64,000 bases of DNA from Sorex araneus (GCF_027595985.1 NC_073303.1:329653679-329717678), one strand, 5' to 3'; positions 22,928 through 35,200 are shown, numbered from the stretch's first letter. Notes: generated by a model not told the origin, from the sequence alone. Made by a program: numbers and translations.

Positions 22928-23211
22928 CTCTGGTTTTGTTTTCTTGTTTTTGCTGCTGAATACATATATGAAAAATTCAAACAGAACCAAAGTGAGTATA
23001 AGGAAAACAAACATATTTATCACTCTGATTCTATTCTATGATCTTCAACATCTTTATTGTATAACCTTCTCAAGTTTATTTATGTATTCTTAAGTAAATA
23101 AATATATTTTCCCACAAATTAAGAGTATCCTATACACATACCTCTACCCATTGCTTGTAATCATTTAGTATTGTATTATTCCATTTTGGAACATGATAAC
23201 TCACCTAATAT

Positions 23212-23381
23212 CTCTCTCCCTCCCTCCCTTCCCCTTCCCCCCGCCCTCCCTCCTTCCCTTCCTCCCTCCTTTCCTTTCTCTCTCCTTCTCCTTCCTCCCT
23301 TCTCTCCCTCCACCTCTCTCCCTCTCCCTCCCTCCTTCCCTCCCTCCCTCCCTCCCTCCACCCCTTCTCTCTCCCTCTCTG
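23212..23381. repeat. Polypyrimidine tract (CCCT)n
   Basis: About 170 bases are almost only C and T, in CCCT/CCTT units. The polypurine strand is the complement, so triplex formation is possible. Confidence 0.9.
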
Positions 23382-23395
23382 TGGGAAGATGGTTG

Positions 23396-23553
23396 GGGCC
23401 ACTCCTAAATACTGCCAGGGCTTACTATGCTCTGTACTTACTGATCACTGCTGGCAGTGCTCAGGAAACTATCTGTGTTGCTGGGGATTGAACCAGGGTC
23501 AGCCATGGTCAAGACAAGCACCCTGTAGTATCTGGCCTGTAACCCCTAATCTC
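23396..23553 (-). mobile_element. Diverged SINE after the polypyrimidine tract
   Basis: GGGGCCACTCCTAAATACTG and body; the head is degraded. Confidence 0.6.
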
Positions 23554-23565
23554 TTTAGTGATTTC

Positions 23566-23748
23566 TTTTTTTTTTTTTTTTTTGCTTTTTAGGTCACACC
23601 CAGTGATGCTCAGGGGTAACTCCTGGCTCTGCACTCAGGAATAACCCCTGGTCGTGCTCAGGGGACCGTATGGGATGCTGGGAATTGAACCCAGGTCGGC
23701 CGCATGCAAGGCAAACGCCCTACCCGTTGTGCTATCACTCCAGCCCCT
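23566..23748 (-). mobile_element. SINE with target-site duplication
   Basis: Poly(T) then a full copy; duplications CTCTTTAGTGATTTC and CTCCTTAGTGATTTC (23551-23565, 23749-23763). Confidence 0.95.
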
Positions 23749-24296
23749 CTCCTTAGTGATTTCATAGCATTCTATTTCATGGATGACCCACACATGTTAT
23801 TTAGTCGCACTACTGATGGACATTTTATCTGTCTCCAATGTTTGCTGTGACAAAAATCAGCAATGCAGATTGTTTTGTATTGAATACTTAGTTTGTTTGA
23901 AAGTATATGGGGTTTTGTTTGTCAACATTGCCCACTGACTTTATAAAAAGGTTACCTTAATTTCTAATTCACCCAACATTTGTGTGCCTTGGCACCCACC
24001 TTTACAATCAATGAAACAAAGCATTCATAAAGCAAACTCATAGTCGCACTAAACAGCAATAACAGACAGTCCCAGGTATTTTCTGGCTTTCAAGAAGGAA
24101 GAGGGAAAATGTCTCTAGAAACCTGACAGCAAAACATTGCAAGGAATGTTTTTCTTTTAGACAAATAGAGGTTTTATTCCTTTATTTCTAGACAAAGATG
24201 CTAGAACTAAAAAAAAAAATAAGTAAGCTTAACGTCTTTGGAGTATGTAGGGGGTGCGGTGGGGAGAGAACTCAACCAAAATTTGGGCTATATTGG

Positions 24297-24487
24297 GTCT
24301 GGAGCAATCATACAGCGGGTAGGGCGTTTGCCTTGCACGCGGCCGACCCGGGTTCGATTCCCAGTATCCCATATGATCCTCTGAGCACCGCCAGGGGTGA
24401 TTCCTTAGTGCAGAGCCAAGAGTAACCCCTGTGCATTGCCAGGTGTGACCCATAAAGCAAAAAAAAAAAAAAAAGAAAAAGAAAAAA
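24297..24487 (+). mobile_element. SINE, full length
   Basis: GGTCTGGAGCAATCATACAGC with a strong B box and poly(A). Flanks carry AAATTTGGGCT and AAATTTAGGCT. Confidence 0.9.
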
Positions 24488-24710
24488 ATTTAGGCTTTGT
24501 GCATACACCTTAGATGACAGCCTAGAAACTCTCTCCTATTCAAGGGTTCCAAGTCAGTATGGGAGCAGAGTAGAAGCACTTTGATAGTTAACTGGGTCCT
24601 ATTAAGGCCACCAGCTTCTATGCATGATAGCTTTATATTTTTTAATTTTTTAATGGAAACTCCTAGAATGGTTTTAAGATAATTTATAGATTAAAAAATA
24701 AAACATTTGG

Positions 24711-24892
24711 GACTATAGCACTAGTACAGTGGGTAGGTCATTTGCCTTGCATGTGGCCTACCCGGGTTCGATCCCCAGCATCCCATATGGTCCCCTGAGC
24801 ACTACTAGAAGTAATTCCTGAGTGTAGAATCAGGAGTAAACCCTGAGCATCACTGGGTGTGACCAAAAATGTCAAATAAGTAAATAAATAAA
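24711..24892 (+). mobile_element. Diverged SINE (first of three in tandem)
   Basis: GGGACTATAGCACTAGTACAG; tail of TAAA units. Confidence 0.85.
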
Positions 24893-24921
24893 ACACTGAA
24901 AAAATGTTTAAAGAAAAACTA

Positions 24922-25112
24922 AGGCTGGAGAGATGGTAAAATGGGTAAGGTGCAGGCCTAGCACTTCCCCAACCAGAGTTCAATCTCCAGCATCCCATAT
25001 GGTCCCCCGAGCACCACCAGGAATGATTCCTGAGTACAGAGCCAGGAACATCGTTGGTGTGGCCCCCAGACAAACAAAAAATAATGACAATAAAAGCCAA
25101 AAATAAATGAAG
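24922..25112 (+). mobile_element. Diverged SINE (second of three in tandem)
   Basis: GGCTGGAGAGATGGTAAAAT head with a short internal deletion near the 3' end. Confidence 0.85.
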
Positions 25113-25183
25113 ATTAATAACTTCAAACTTTTAGGTCCCTGAGGTTCTGAGTAACAACAACTGAATATAAACTTTCTCTCTAG

Positions 25184-25338
25184 GGCAGGAGTGGTAGTGC
25201 AGTGGGTAGAGTGCATGTCTTGCACGCCTCTGAACCGGATTCCATCCCTGGCACCTCATATGGTCCCCAGAGCATCGCCAGTAGTAATTCCCTAAAGCAG
25301 GGCTAGGAGTAACTCCTGAGCATCCCTGAGTGTGGTCC

Positions 25339-25369
<31 letters not shown>

Positions 25370-25370
25370 C
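25184..25370 (+). mobile_element. Diverged SINE (third of three in tandem)
   Basis: GGGCAGGAGTGGTAGTGCAG head and an A tail of about 25 bases. Confidence 0.85.
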
Positions 25371-25454
25371 CACCTTTCGCTCTAGGCTTTCTCACTACCG
25401 GAAAGATGCTGTGCTTTTATACTTTGTTATTTAAGTTTTTTATTTTTTAATTTT

Positions 25455-25802
25455 GGGGGGATGTTGGGTCACACCCCGCTGAGCCCAGGGATTACTCCTG
25501 GTTCTGTGCTCAGGGATCACTCCAGGGGATCTTAGGGAAGCATATGAGTGTCAGGGATTAAATACGGGTTAACCCTGTGCCAGGCATGTACCCTAACTTC
25601 TGTACTATCTCTCCAGTCCCTTTTTTAAAGTTTCATTTTAGCTTTGGGGCCACATCCATTGGAGCTCAGGTCTTACATTTTTGACTCTATACTCAGGGAT
25701 TCTCCTGGTCTTGCCTACGGGTCTGTATGCACTGCCAGGTACTGAGCCCACGTCAGTTGCAAGTGAAGCAAGAGCCTGACCCGCTTGCTATCTCTCCAGT
25801 TC
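25455..25802 (-). mobile_element. Two old SINEs in tandem, - strand
   Basis: Copies at about 25455-25620 and 25638-25802, both ending in CTATCTCTCCAGT-like heads. Confidence 0.7.
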
Positions 25803-26371
25803 TGCATTTACATGTGCTACCATTTGTCTCCAGCTTGGAGACACCAAAACTTAAAAAGCCCTTTAATGCTCAAGGAGCCAGATGATTCCTACACATGTTA
25901 CACACCCAATGTGTGATGTGAACACTACTGCCTTACCTATCACCATGACTGCAAACAAGCACACAGAATGAAGGACAACAATTTGTGTCTTACAATTGTG
26001 TCTCAAGGGTTCCAAGTCAGGATAGGAGCAGAGTACAAGCACTTTGATTGTTAACTGTCTCTTGACAAACCAAGTCTCTTTGATTGAACTGGCTCGCACA
26101 AATTTTGGTTCTTGGCAAACCAGTGGTTTCAGAATAAGACATGTTTGTTGAGTCTGACATCCTTTGGAATTTATTCCAAGAAAGTGTCCTTCCCTCTAGG
26201 AAGTGAGCAGTACTTCAGAGGGGTTTCCCCCTTTACTACCCTTCTAAGCATACCTTAACAAATAGATCACTACTTTCCTGTTCATACAGAATCATGTTAG
26301 AGCACATGATTTCTGAAACCTCTTTGTCCCAAACTCATCCCCTTGTCAGACTAAAAGTTGCACCCTTTGGA

Positions 26372-26521
26372 TGGGGCTGGAGGGAGAGTACAGTGGATAA
26401 GGTATTTGCTTTGCACACAGCCAACCAGAGTTCAGTCCGAAGACTGCATGTGGTTTTTCTGCACTGCAGGGAGTGACAATTCTTTGAGCACAGGCTGGTG
26501 TGGCTTCAAAACAAACAAAAA
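26372..26521 (+). mobile_element. Diverged SINE before the polypurine tract
   Basis: GGGGCTGGAGGGAGAGTACAG head, shortened body. Confidence 0.75.
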
Positions 26522-26550
26522 AGAAAGTTTCAGCCCCAGAGGCCTGGCCA

Positions 26551-26691
26551 GAGCGGGGGAGGAGGGCAGAGAGAGGGGTTGGAGAGAGAGAGAGGGAGAA
26601 AGAGAGCGAGAGGGAGAGGGAGAGAGAGAGGGAGGGGGGGGGTAGGAGAGAGAAGGAGGGGGGGTAGAGAGAAAGAGAGAGAGCACTCAAC
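26551..26691. repeat. Polypurine tract (GGGAGA)n
   Basis: About 140 bases are almost only G and A. The strand asymmetry is opposite to that of the tract at 23.2 kb. Confidence 0.9.
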
Positions 26692-27654
26692 AGGCTGAAC
26701 AAATCCTTTGCCTGCAGGAGTCCTGGACCCTGGCACTATCTATGGTCCTTGAGCACAACTAGGTGTGGCCCCAAAGTCTAAATAAATAAAAGCAGCCATT
26801 GCCATTTCCACCCCCCATAGAACCTCTCATGTAGGTTACTGAGAAGACACTGCTGTCCCTCTGTCCGGGCTGTCCCCTCCTTGGTGGCCAGAGAGCCATT
26901 TCCGTTGTATTTAGGCAAACACACTTAAAGAAGTCAGGACTGAGGGTTCTTGCTCTGTGTGGGGAACACACAGAACTCTTCACGTGGCAGCAGCTCTGAG
27001 CTCTGGTTAATAGTGCAGCTCCAACCCTGAAACAAGCATGTTTTGACGCTGAACAAAAATAAAAAATCTTAAATACAAAAGAGTAAAGCATAGGGCTGAA
27101 CAGTCTCTACCCTCTATTAGCCACTTCCTGCTGTGTGAAAGGTGGGGAGAGAGAAATACCAGAGGACCCAGGCTGCAAGTGTAAGGAGAAACAGTGGAAA
27201 CTTCAATACAGACCAACACTCTGTCTCTTACAGAACACATAGTGATTCACTAGGAGACAGACAAAGATTTATGGGAGGTGTGGTTTGACTGTTTTTAAGG
27301 CTTTTAATAGCCCCAAGAACAATAGTTCTCCAACTTCAGTTTCCTAAGAATCACTTAGAAACCACTTAGACACCCATCCACCCCACCCCCAGCCACCCCA
27401 GGCAGATCCTGACTCAAGTCAGCTCTGAGTCCACCTATGTTTCTAACAAATTCACTCCAGATCATCAGACTACATCTGAGACACTACCCAGCAGTAGGCT
27501 TCAATCTGGGAAGTTTCCAAAAACTCTACATACCAGATCTATTACATCATAACTGCATAACTGCACGCACACACACAGAGACATACACACACCTGCAATT
27601 CAAGTCTTCATAAATTCAGGATACAGGGTGTAAGGAGACAGAGTAGCTTTTGTT

Positions 27655-28035
27655 CTTTGGGGGGCAGGGGCGGGAGAGTCACATCCTGTGATGCTTAGGG
27701 GTCACTCCTGGCTCTGTACTCAGGAACTACTCCTGTTGGTGCTCAGGACCATATGGGATACTGAGGATGGAACACGAGTGGCAAATGCCCTACCTTGTAT
27801 TATCCCTGGGGCCCCAGAGTGGGTTTATTTTATTTGGAGGACGAGGGGGAAGCTAGGGCCATTACCAGTGATATTCAGGCAACGAGCCAGAGGCTCAATT
27901 CAGAGTCCAAGGATGTGGTCCTGCTCAACTCAGTAGTACCAGGGATTACCTGACCACCCAGGCAGTGCTCAAGAAACCACATGGTACTCGATCAAACCAA
28001 GGTTAGATGCATGCCAGACACCAGCCCTAACCACT
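27655..28035 (-). mobile_element. Two diverged SINEs, - strand
   Basis: One at 27655-27813 (TCACATCCTGTGATGCTTAG) and an older one at about 27830-28035. Confidence 0.65.
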
Positions 28036-28069
28036 CCTGACACCTAGAGTGGATTGAAAAGTGCAGAGA

Positions 28070-28247
28070 AAGGGCCAGAGTAATGGTTTAACAGGGAGGG
28101 CATTTATCTACATGTGGCCATCCTGGGTTTGATCGCTAATCATCGGTATTCCATATGGTCCCCTGAGCACCGCTTGGAGTAACTCCTGAATGCATATCTA
28201 GGAATAACCCTTGAGCATCGCTGGGTATGACCCAAAGAAAAAAGAAA
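28070..28247 (+). mobile_element. Diverged SINE
   Basis: GGGCCAGAGTAATGGTTTAA head to GTATGACCCAAAGAAAAAAG. Confidence 0.85.
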
Positions 28248-28438
28248 AGCGCAGAGAACCAAAGTGGTTCCTATAGACCTAAAGTATTCTTTTTTCTTTT
28301 TTAAGTCACCACTATTCAGCACAATAGGGTTTCATGAATATAACCTTCCAATACCACACCCCCTACCAGAGTTGTGTTTCCTTCTACTATTTCTCAGGGT
28401 CCCCCTCATGCCCTCCACCTACCTCCCTCCATCAGGAG

Positions 28439-28446
28439 CACACACA

Positions 28447-28481
<35 letters not shown>

Positions 28482-28484
28482 CTC
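28439..28484. repeat. (CA)n microsatellite
   Basis: CA units with a few CT interruptions. Confidence 0.9.
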
Positions 28485-28607
28485 AACACATCTTATTGCC
28501 ATGGTAAACTCATGGTAAACAGTTCTGTTGAACAGTTCTTAGATTATGTTGCTCTTTGTCTTTTGATAGTCCCCTACTGTCTTTTCTTGTTTGATTGTCT
28601 TTTTTTT

Positions 28608-28800
28608 TTTGAGGGGGGGAGTTGTATGTTTGGAGGTGTTTTGTTTTGTTTTTGACTACACCTGGTGGTGATCAGTACTTGCTACGGGCTTGCTCTCAGG
28701 GATCACATCTGGCTGGTCTCAGGGGACCATATGTAGTACTAGAGATTGATGGACTGTGTGCAAAGCAAGCACCCTACCTACCATTCTACTGCTCTAGCTT
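28608..28800 (-). mobile_element. Diverged SINE
   Basis: GACTACACCTGGTGGTGATC to ATTCTACTGCTCTAGC. Confidence 0.75.
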
Positions 28801-28809
28801 CCTTACATA

Positions 28810-29215
28810 TGTTTATATCATTCTCTGTGTCTCCATCTAGATGACTTCACTCAGCCTTCCTTCCAGTTTCATTCACATAGTAGCAAATTGCATGATTTTG
28901 TTTTCCTTTATTCCACTGTGTTTACCTTAGTTTCTTTCTCCAGTCATCTATTCTTGAACACTTGAGTTGCTCCCAGATTTTGGCTATTGCAAATAGTGCT
29001 ATGTGAACATAGGAACACAAACATCTTCTCTGATTGGTGTTTTTGGGTAGAAATGCTGGATCATATAGAAACTCAATTCCTAATTTTTTGAGAGGTGTCC
29101 ATATTATTTTCCAAAAAGTTTGAACCAGTTGACATTTTCACCAGCAGTGAATGAAGGTCAATTTTTCCTCACGTCCAACCTACACTGGCTGTTTCTGTTC
29201 TTTTTGACCAAGTAA
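28810..29215 (-). mobile_element. L1 3' region, - strand
   Basis: Words such as CCCAGATTTTGGCTATTGCA, AATAGTGCTATGTGAACATA, GAAATGCTGGATCATATAGA and TTCACCAGCAGTGAATGAAG match the reverse complement of the widespread mammalian L1 3' end. Diverged and without intact coding sequence. Confidence 0.75.
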
Positions 29216-29349
29216 TCTTTATTGTTTGTTCGTTTCTATTCTAGGGCCTCACCTGGCAGGGACAATATGAGATGACAGGAATCAAACAGGGTCACAGCAT
29301 ACAGGACTTACCCACTGTGCTATACCTCCGGTCCCAATCAAGCATATTC

Positions 29350-29542
29350 TTTTTTTTGCTTTTTTTTTTTTTTTTTTTGCTTTTTGGGCCACACCCAGTG
29401 ATGCACAGAGGTTACTCCTGGCTCATGCACTCAGGAATTACTCTTGGCGGTGCTTGGGGGACCATAAAGGATGCTGGAAATCGAACCTGGGTCTGCCAGG
29501 TACAAGACAAACACCTTACCCATGTGCTATTGCTCCAGCCCA
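29350..29542 (-). mobile_element. SINE with target-site duplication
   Basis: Poly(T), TTTTTGGGCCACACCCAGTG to TGCTATTGCTCCAGCCC; flanks CAAGCATATTCTT and CAAGAGTATTCTT. An older remnant precedes it at about 29235-29337. Confidence 0.9.
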
Positions 29543-29984
29543 CCAAGAGTATTCTTAAAGCAGTCTTCATCCAGCCTACCTCCACAGATGCCTGTTTACA
29601 ACTTCATAGCACCGACCCTCAGTGACTCATTTTTGCTAGTCCCTCTCCCTTCACTCATGCTAAATATTTTACTCCTTCTTCATACACGCTAAATATTCCA
29701 CCATTTACCTTAACAAAAAGCATGTAAGATTCTCTGTTCCACGCAGTACAATTTTGCTCTCCTGTGAGTCTCATCTTTTAAGTGGAGCACGTCTCAGGTG
29801 ATCAAGCTCCAAAGAGATTTTCTAAGATTATTTCCACTTTAATTTTTAAAGAAGATAATTAACTTTATAGCACATCACAATTTAATATATGGGAAAAAGG
29901 GAGAAGGCAAAAAGGGAGGGAAGAAGAGATTCTGTATACTAATGAAACAAAGATGGAATGTTGAGCAATGCTGAATTATGCTCT

Positions 29985-30110
29985 AGAACAGTGTTTCTTA
30001 TCCTTTTTTCTGGCCATGGTACCCTTGCCACCATGTGTACATCCTGTGGTTCCCTGTCCTAATGATTAGGTCCTTGGCTTGGGCGGTAGCTCCCTCCAAC
30101 TGCCCCTCTC
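29985..30110. mobile_element. Possible hAT-type DNA transposon fragment
   Basis: CAGTGTTTCTTATCCTTTTT resembles the CAGTGGTTCTCAACC end of hAT family elements. The rest is not recognised. Confidence 0.25.
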
Positions 30111-30234
30111 CCCAACCCCCATGTATGTAAACCAGTGAAGTCAAGAAGTAAATAATAACCACTAGCTGGTTTTAATCACATGTGTAACATAAATGACTAA
30201 AATAAGTGTACTGAAAAAATTAATTAAAAAAAGG

Positions 30235-30455
30235 AGTGAACTGGCAAAAACCAACAAAACTTCTTGACTCAGTAAAAGTGATGGAGATTACCAGAGGCAA
30301 AGGGATGGGAAGAGAAGGGAACTGGGTCTCTGTGGTGATGGGTGGTGCTGGAAATCTAGTAACGGGTCTTATAGAAATAGGTGAATATGAGTTAAGTGAT
30401 TCCCCTGGAATTCTGTAATATTATAAACTGATAACTAATCAATAAAAAGGGGAAA
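30235..30455 (+). mobile_element. Possible L1 3' end fragment
   Basis: GGAGATTACCAGAGGCAAAGG, GGTGATGGGTGGTGCTGG and a terminal AATCAATAAAAAGGGG resemble the purine-rich L1 3' UTR and tail. Low-similarity call by eye. Confidence 0.4.
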
Positions 30456-30565
30456 TACAAATGAAAGCTTAAATAGATTTAAAAATTTATCCAAATCCCT
30501 TTGTCATTTGGGGGGCGGGTATCAAGAACTGAACCAGGGTGTCACATCACAAGGCAAGTGTTCTA

Positions 30566-30745
30566 GGGGCTCGAGCGATAGCACAGTGGGTAGGGCATTT
30601 GCCTTGCACGTGGCCGACCCGGGTTCGATCCCCGGCATCCCATATGGTCCCCCAAACACCGCCAGGAGTAATTCCTGAGTGCAAAGCCAGGAGTAACCCC
30701 TGAGCATCGCTGGGTGTGACCCAAAAAGAAAAAAAAAACAAAAAC
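30566..30745 (+). mobile_element. SINE with target-site duplication
   Basis: Near-consensus copy; perfect AAGGCAAGTGTTCTA at 30551-30565 and 30746-30760. The duplicated words belong to an older SINE-like sequence. Confidence 0.95.
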
Positions 30746-31510
30746 AAGGCAAGTGTTCTACCACTGAGATATATCCCCCAACCACACACACACCCAATCT
30801 CACTTACTTCCAAAGAAGGCATGCCAGCCTAAGTTTTTATATCCGACGAGAGGAAGAATGTGATAATGATGTTGATGTGGACCTGTTATGTCAAAATTCA
30901 ATGATTTTTATGTTTTTCCTCCCACCCCCACCACCACTCTCAATTTGTAAAAGCTTATATAAATAAACCATGGCTACTCAACACTGATAGATGTTGATAT
31001 AATCACAAAGAAAGGTTTGCAGTTGATTTTGAGTTGTATAAACTGAAAGTTCTCTGGAGAAAGGGATGAACAACAAAGAAATGGGTGATACAGAGAGTAT
31101 AGTAAAATATTCATATGGGATTCCAGTGGTGGGTGTGTGTCAGGGTGTTCATTGTAAACATCTCCTATTTAGCCGCATGTTTAAAATATGCCACTTAGCA
31201 ATGCTGGGGGGAAATGAAAGATTTAGCAATCCATCTTCATGACTGGGGCAGAAAAAATGAAAAACACAAAGTAATCGATTCAACTATTTAGAAAGTTGTA
31301 AATTTAATAGCTAACTAGGGTATGCCCAAAGGGTTTTAGGCTTTTGTTTAAGAGGTTAAAGTTCAAAAACCCTGCTATTGTAAAAATCTTCAAGTATCAA
31401 TGTTCAAGTGCTGTGTATGGTACCTCTGCAGAAGGAAGCGATGCATGAGAGTTCCTGTTCCACATCTTCACCACACTTGGTGTTGTCAACATTTAAGATC
31501 TTGACCATTC

Positions 31511-31688
31511 AGGGGCAGGAGCAATAGTACAGCAGGTAGGGCGTTTGCCTTGCATGCGGCCAACCTGGGTTGGATCCCCGGTATCCCATATGGTCCCCCA
31601 AGCACTTCCAGGAGTAGTTCCTGAGTACAGAGCCAGTAGTAAACTCTAAGCATCACTGGATATGACCCAAAAAAGCAAAGAAAAATAA
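31511..31688 (+). mobile_element. SINE with target-site duplication
   Basis: AAGATCTTGACCATTC and AAGATTTTGACCATTC flank a full copy. Confidence 0.95.
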
Positions 31689-31804
31689 AAGATTTTGACC
31701 ATTCTGATAATTGTGTTGTCTATGTCCTTCTTTTAATTTGCATTATTTAATTTCCTAAAGTACATGCAAAGCAGGTTCTCATTCCCCCCTCCCTTTTTGG
31801 TGGT

Positions 31805-31947
31805 GGGGTGTGATGAGGCAGTGGTGGTTTAGGCCGCATACAGTGGTGCTCAGGGCTTATTCCTGGCTCTGTGCTCAGGGATCACTCCTGGCAGTGCTCA
31901 GGGCAAAATATGCAATTCCAGGAAAACAAACCAACGTTAGTCACATG
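31805..31947 (-). mobile_element. Diverged SINE joined to an L1 end
   Basis: CATACAGTGGTGCTCAGGGC to CACATGCAAGGCAATATCCC; the head is missing where the L1 begins. Confidence 0.7.
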
Positions 31948-32756
31948 CAAGGCAATATCCCTAATCACCGGGGAAATGCAAATCAAAGCTACAGTGAAAT
32001 ATCCAACAGTTCATATCCATTTAAAAAAAGTAAATAAAAAACGAGTGAATGTTGGTAAACATGGAGAGGAATTGGAATCTTTGTGCATTGGGGACAGGAG
32101 TATAAAACAGAAAAGGTTTTTTTGGAAATAGTGCCTTTTCCTCTTCGGAAAACAACATGTAGGCTCTCAAAAATGAACAATAGAATAAACAAGTGACTCT
32201 GTATTTTTTCATCCAGGCCTCTATCCTAAATAATGGCAGGAAATGGGAAATCTAAGGTATTTGTACATCCATGTCTATATTTTGCATTATTCTTAATTAG
32301 CTAAAGTGTGTAATAATCCTGAGTATATACAAACTGAGAAAGGGATAACAAAATGTGTACATATAGACAATAGAAAAGTAGATACATAGAAGAGACAGTC
32401 TGATATACTCTACAACACAAATGAAACATAAAGGCATCATGCCAAGCGTAAGTTCATCACAAAAATAAAAATACTGAATGATTCTACTTCCATGGCAGAC
32501 CAAAAGTAGTCAAATACATAAACACAGAAAGAAGAATGGAGACTATCAGGTTCTAGGGGATTGGAAATGAAAATTTGTTGCTTAATGGGTACAAAGCATC
32601 AGTTTTGTGAGATGAAAGGAGTTCTAGAGATGAATGTTGATGATAGAAGCACAATAATGTGAATATAATTAGTGCCAAAAACAGTATACTTTAAAAAGGG
32701 CTGCATGAAATGGTAAAATTCAATATGTATACACTACGTCAATAAAACAAAATGTC
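31948..32756 (+). mobile_element. Old L1 3' end, + strand
   Basis: It starts with AATCACCGGGGAAATGCAAA and runs through L1-like segments (ATGTTGGTAAACATGGAGAG, GAAGAATGGAGACTATCAGG) to TCAATAAAACAAAATG, the usual L1 end. About 0.8 kb, heavily mutated; its short open readings are remnants only. Confidence 0.7.
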
Positions 32757-33026
32757 ACATAACAGTTAGATACTTTTAAATAAGAACAGAAAGCCTTGTT
32801 CATACCTATCAGTTCTCCTAAAAAATACTTTACTAATTATCTACCATGTTTACACAAAGTTTATATCTTATGAAGTTCAAAAGTATCTATTGCTTTATCT
32901 TTCCAAAATCTCTGTGAGCAGATAAGGTCCTGTTTATTCCTATTTTATAAAAGATTGAAACTCAGACAAGGGAATTACAGTCAAGAGTCAGAGACCAATA
33001 TTCTAGCTCTAAGAATTAGATCATTT

Positions 33027-33212
33027 GGGGCCAGAGCAATAGTTCAATAGGTAGAGCTTTTGCCTTGCATGCTGGCCGACCTGGGTTCAATCCCTGGCAT
33101 CCCATATGGTCCACTAAGAAACTCCTGGAGTGATCCCTGAGTGCAGAGACAGAAGTAATCACTGAGCATCATCAGGTGTAACCCAAAAAGCCAAAAAGAA
33201 ATTAAATAAATA
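33027..33212 (+). mobile_element. SINE with target-site duplication
   Basis: GGGGCCAGAGCAATAGTTCA; AATTAGATCATT on both sides. Confidence 0.9.
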
Positions 33213-33499
33213 AATTAGATCATTCAACTGCACCTGGCTTTTAATTAGAAGTCACCTTAGTAGTAAGTCACCCATTTAGCTCTTGGGTCTTGTAGACTGT
33301 TATAATACACATGTCTATAATTCAGCTGGGTCATGAGACTCACAGACCAACCACTTATCATGACTCAACTCACCGGTGTCAGTGGTTTGTTTTCACTACA
33401 GACATTTGTTTTACTGCACCTCAGGGTCAGTGACAATGGGTCTACCCTTGGTCAAACATCTTTCAAGCAGATGCTTATTCATTTGGTTTTTGTTTGTTT

Positions 33500-33662
33500 T
33501 TATATTGGAGCCACACCCAAGAGTGTTCGGATACTTCTCCTGCTTCTGTGGTGAGAGGGTGCTTCCTGTGATACTTGGAGGACCATGAAGAATCAGGGAT
33601 CAAACCAGGCTCTCCTGCAAGCAGAACATGTGCTCCAGAACATTTGGCTATCTCTTTGTCCC
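33500..33662 (-). mobile_element. Old SINE
   Basis: GGAGCCACACCCAAGAGTGT to TGGCTATCTCTTTGTCCC. Confidence 0.6.
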
Positions 33663-33879
33663 TCTCAAATGAATCTTCTTAAAAGCAATTTTATATAGAT
33701 TTTAAAAATGGATACCTGTAACCATCCTGCTACTAAAAAGCTATAGGGCTAGCAGTAGAATGATTAGAATGTGTCAGTTAGAATGCAGCCAACTACAAGA
33801 AGAGATTGCAATTAACACTTAAACAACAAAATAATTTAATTGATTCTCTTCAGTGCCAAGTTTAAAAGTCACTCAACCT

Positions 33880-34053
33880 GGAGCTGGAGAGATAGCACAG
33901 CGGGTGGGGCAATTGCCTTGCACTCGGCCAACCCGGGTTCGATTCCCAGCATCCCATATGGTCCCCTGAGCACCGCCAGGGGTAATTCCTGAGTACAGAA
34001 TCAGGACTAAACCCTGTGCATCGCCAGGTGTGACCCCAAAAAGAAAAAAAAAA
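33880..34053 (+). mobile_element. SINE with target-site duplication
   Basis: GAGCTGGAGAGATAGCACAGC; AAAAGTCACTCAACCT and AAAAGTCACTCAGCCT on the two sides. Confidence 0.95.
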
Positions 34054-34181
34054 AGTCACTCAGCCTCAGGTCTGGAATTTTCCCAGAGGTTTAGGATGAA
34101 TCGTGGCTTCTAGACTCAGTTCCAAGCACTGGTTTCTTTGGTCTGACTTCTGCTCAGTGGAGTCAGTAATCTTCTCTGTTT

Positions 34182-34330
34182 TTGTTTCTGGGCCACACCT
34201 GGCAGTGCTTAGAGACACTTCCAGGAAGTGCAAGTGCTCAGGAGTTACTCACAGCAGTACTGGGATACTCCGCAGTGCTGGTGATTAAACCTAAGTCTCT
34301 AGCATACAAAGTAAGTGTCCTGGGCCTTTA
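34182..34330 (-). mobile_element. Old SINE
   Basis: GGGCCACACCTGGCAGTGCT and degraded remainder. Confidence 0.6.
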
Positions 34331-34763
34331 ATCAGCAGTTTCTTCTCTCAAACCCACATATACGATGTCTAAAAGAGGAGAGGTCAGCCTTGTCCCAGCA
34401 CCGGTGGGATGTACTGAGGCTAGAGCAATGGGATTCTCCCATTGACTTCACCCTTGCCCTGTGAGCCACAGGCAGTGTCGCTTTCCACAAAATCATCTGG
34501 TTCCCCAAATGGAAAATGTATGCTGTTGGAAAGGAGAAAGAAGAAATGGTTATTAGAAAAGAAGCAATAAGCATCTATCACAACAGATATTCTCATGCAT
34601 GTGCCTGCACCCACTGAGCTACCAGGTTAAGGAATGCTCAGAGACCTCCGAACTCTAGGCAAGGTGGAGGCAGCCGAGTTCCCAGGAAGGTTCTCTGGCC
34701 CTGCGTTGTAAATGTAAATGTGATTGAGTTCTATCTCTGCCATGTTAATAAAGAACGGGGAAG

Positions 34764-34932
34764 GGCTGGAGCAATAGCACAGCGGGTAGGGCATTTGCCT
34801 TGCACCCGGCCGACCCGGGTTCGAATCCCAGCATCCCATATGGTCCCCTGAGCACCGCCAGGGGTAATTCCTGAGTGAAGAGCCAGGAGTAACCCCTGTG
34901 CATCGCCAGATGTGACCCAAAAACCAAAAAAA
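34764..34932 (+). mobile_element. SINE with target-site duplication
   Basis: Near-consensus; perfect AAAGAACGGGGAAG at 34750-34763 and 34933-34946. Confidence 0.95.
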
Positions 34933-35054
34933 AAAGAACGGGGAAGTATGGCACAACCAAGCCATTTCGCTGCTCTTACTCCATAAAAGCAATTTGTTCA
35001 CAATAATAGTAGACCCCGGCACCTTCTCCTGACAGTACTACTCTTTAGGATCTT

Positions 35055-35200
35055 GGGATTGGATCATGCCACATAGTGCTCAAGGCTTATTCCTGACAAT
35101 CACTCCTGGAGGTGCTTGGGAGAACCATGGGTGGTGTTGGGAATTGAACTGGGATCAGTTGCATGCAAAGCAAGTGCCTTACCTGTATCTCCCTGTGATA
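35055..35200 (-). mobile_element. Diverged SINE
   Basis: GGATCATGCCACATAGTGCT to GCCTTACCTGTATCTCCC. Confidence 0.65.
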
